Assembly (NCBI GenBank): GCA_003250135.1
Contig: QKHF01000010.1
Coordinates: 1-5,629, forward strand
From: Paracoccaceae bacterium
GTDB lineage: Bacteria > Pseudomonadota > Alphaproteobacteria > Rhodobacterales > Rhodobacteraceae
DNA length: 5,629 nt
Reading direction: 5' to 3'
Below, piece after piece: positions 4,469 to 5,629 of this stretch (the first letter of the stretch is position 1; each line of letters opens with the position of its first letter). The position numbers and the translations under genes are program-made. The notes beneath the pieces are model-generated. The model had not been told where the DNA came from, made no database searches, and saw nothing but the letters and a program-made list of their open reading frames with translations.

Positions 4469-5629
4469 ATGGCTGTGGTGGCCAAGCATGTCATGACCCT
4501 GTCCCTCGAACTGAGCCGGGCTTTTCACGCCACGTCCCTCTCCGATCTGTCGGACGACGTGATCGACCATGCCCGCACGATCCTAATCGACGCGCTGGCC
4601 TGCATCTGCGCCGGGCGACGGACGGAGATCGCGGACATCGCCCGCAAGGCCGCCCTGCCTGTCCCGCCCGGTGCTCGCGGGGCCACGATCTTGCCGGACG
4701 GGCCGCAGAGCACCGTCTCCACCGCGGCGCTGGTCAACGGAGCGATGCTCCGCTCGCTCGACCTGCTCGACGTCTTTGTGGGCGTCGATGTCTGCCACCC
4801 GAGCGAGGCGATCCCCGCCGCCCTCGCCTGCGCTGAGGCAAGGGGCGCGACGGGGCGCGACTTCTTGGAGACCGTCATCGCGGCGCTCGCGCTTCATTGC
4901 CGGCTGGCCTCGGTCCTGCCGCTTCACGGCAATCGCCTGCACCATGTCGGTCACGCCGCCTGGGTGGTCCCGCTGGTGGCCGCGCGGTTGATGGGCCTTG
5001 GCCCCGAGGGCGGGGCGAACGCCCTGAACCTCAGTTGCCGCGGCGTGTTGGTTCCCGAGGGCTTCGGCCGCGGCCAGGTCGCCAATTTCAAGGCGCTCGC
5101 CTACCCGGCTCTGGCGCGAGAGGCGATCAACCTCGCGGAGCTCGCCGAGGCCGGGCTCCGCGCCCAGCCCGAAGCCTGTGAAGAGGCGCTCGCCCTCTTC
5201 ACCCGCGCGACCGGGCACGAGGTCTCGCCGGAGGCGCTGACTCCTCACGGCGCCGCGCTCATCCCCGGGATCACGCTCAAGGCCTACCCGGCCCAGTACG
5301 CGCTCCAGCCGCTCATCGCCGCCGGCGCCCGTTTCGCCGCCGACAACCCGGGCCGGGCCGCCGGCGTCGCCCGAATCCGCGTCCGCGCCAGCCAGCGCAC
5401 CGTCGCGCGGACCGCCGACCGCGACAAGTTCCGCCCGGCCAGCGGCGAGACCGCGGATCACAGCCTGCCGTTCTGCCTTGCGGTCGCGCTGCTGGACGGA
5501 GGCATGACGCCCGACAGCCTCTCGATGGGGCGCTGGCGAGATTCCGATGTGCTTGCCCTGATGGACCGGATGGAGGTCGAGCCGATCGCGGACGACGGCG
5601 GCTTCGCCATCGGTCGGCAGGAGATCGAG
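4469..5629 (+). CDS. MmgE/PrpD family protein, N-terminal part (cut at the right edge)
   Basis: This family comprises 2-methylcitrate dehydratase (PrpD), cis-aconitate decarboxylase and iminodisuccinate epimerase, cytoplasmic cofactor-free enzymes acting on dicarboxylates or tricarboxylates. The frame is open from ATG 4469 to the window edge (387 codons); relatives have about 450-500 residues, so the C terminus is missing. The helical domain includes DDVIDHARTILIDALAC, NGAMLRSLDLLD (90-101), HPSEAIPAALACAEARG (from H110), HHVGHAA (158-164) and the lysine of NFKALAYP (K208). The second domain has ITLKAYPAQYALQ with K271, then KFRPASGETADHSLPF with H331, the family hallmark. Human ACOD1 active-site residues Asp93, His103, His159, Lys207 and Lys272 have counterparts (D98, H110, H158 or H159, K208, K271), but Thr97 is replaced by V102. 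No clear ribosome binding site marks the start; ATG 4493 (Met9) is equally possible. Exact reaction unknown. Confidence 0.87.
   Translation, partial: MAVVAKHVMTLSLELSRAFHATSLSDLSDDVIDHARTILIDALACICAGRRTEIADIARKAALPVPPGARGATILPDGPQSTVSTAALVNGAMLRSLDLLDVFVGVDVCHPSEAIPAALACAEARGATGRDFLETVIAALALHCRLASVLPLHGNRLHHVGHAAWVVPLVAARLMGLGPEGGANALNLSCRGVLVPEGFGRGQVANFKALAYPALAREAINLAELAEAGLRAQPEACEEALALFTRATGHEVSPEALTPHGAALIPGITLKAYPAQYALQPLIAAGARFAADNPGRAAGVARIRVRASQRTVARTADRDKFRPASGETADHSLPFCLAVALLDGGMTPDSLSMGRWRDSDVLALMDRMEVEPIADDGGFAIGRQEIE

Noticed and set aside
3862..4494. - strand open frame opposite the PLP gene
   Set aside because: It is antisense to a complete enzyme with all cofactor motifs and has no family match.
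4423..4836. + strand frame starting at ATG 4423
   Set aside because: It overlaps the MmgE/PrpD gene in another frame, and its product has the Arg/Pro-rich look of a shifted frame.
4583..5461. - strand open frame (292 codons), the longest closed frame in the right part
   Set aside because: The product is low-complexity Arg/Gly/Asp. The + strand frame from 4469 to the edge carries clear MmgE/PrpD motifs, so this is its shadow.
4469..5629. Naming the MmgE/PrpD gene prpD (2-methylcitrate dehydratase)
   Set aside because: No prpB, prpC or prpR is in view and the LDFDDT motif deviates, so only the family level is supported.

Overview
The window is high-GC bacterial DNA with tightly packed genes. 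RecO, the divergent Tag-like protein and the overall codon choice look alphaproteobacterial, most like Rhodobacterales. That placement is recalled family resemblance, not a search. I see no rRNA, tRNA, CRISPR array, insertion sequence or phage gene.

Left part (1-2112, + strand): the C-terminal two thirds of an AEC-family membrane transporter, then recO (recombinational repair), then a protein of the 3-methyladenine DNA glycosylase I superfamily that lacks the zinc ligands and catalytic glutamate of E. coli Tag. RecO and the Tag-like protein both concern DNA damage, though a 60-base gap with an inverted repeat separates them.

Middle part (2109-3107, - strand): a small heat-shock chaperone (Hsp20/alpha-crystallin), followed 96 bases downstream by a short lipoprotein with a META/HslJ-type domain. 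Both families have heat-shock links, so this may be one stress-induced unit. The lipoprotein gene converges on the Tag-like gene, and their stop codons share the palindrome CTAG.

Right part (3108-5629, + strand): after a 244-base divergent intergenic region come a fold-type II PLP enzyme of the cysteine synthase family and, 136 bases later, an MmgE/PrpD-family protein cut by the right edge. The PLP enzyme gene is clearly less GC-rich than its neighbours and may have been acquired. The PLP enzyme and the MmgE/PrpD protein each carry substitutions at positions that touch substrate in the best-known relatives. They could form a small pathway for an unusual amino acid or dicarboxylate, but this is inference.

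I find no wholly new system. The points most worth a second look are the Tag-like protein with its classical active site replaced, the PLP enzyme/MmgE-PrpD pair, and the Hsp20/META lipoprotein pair with its structured leader.
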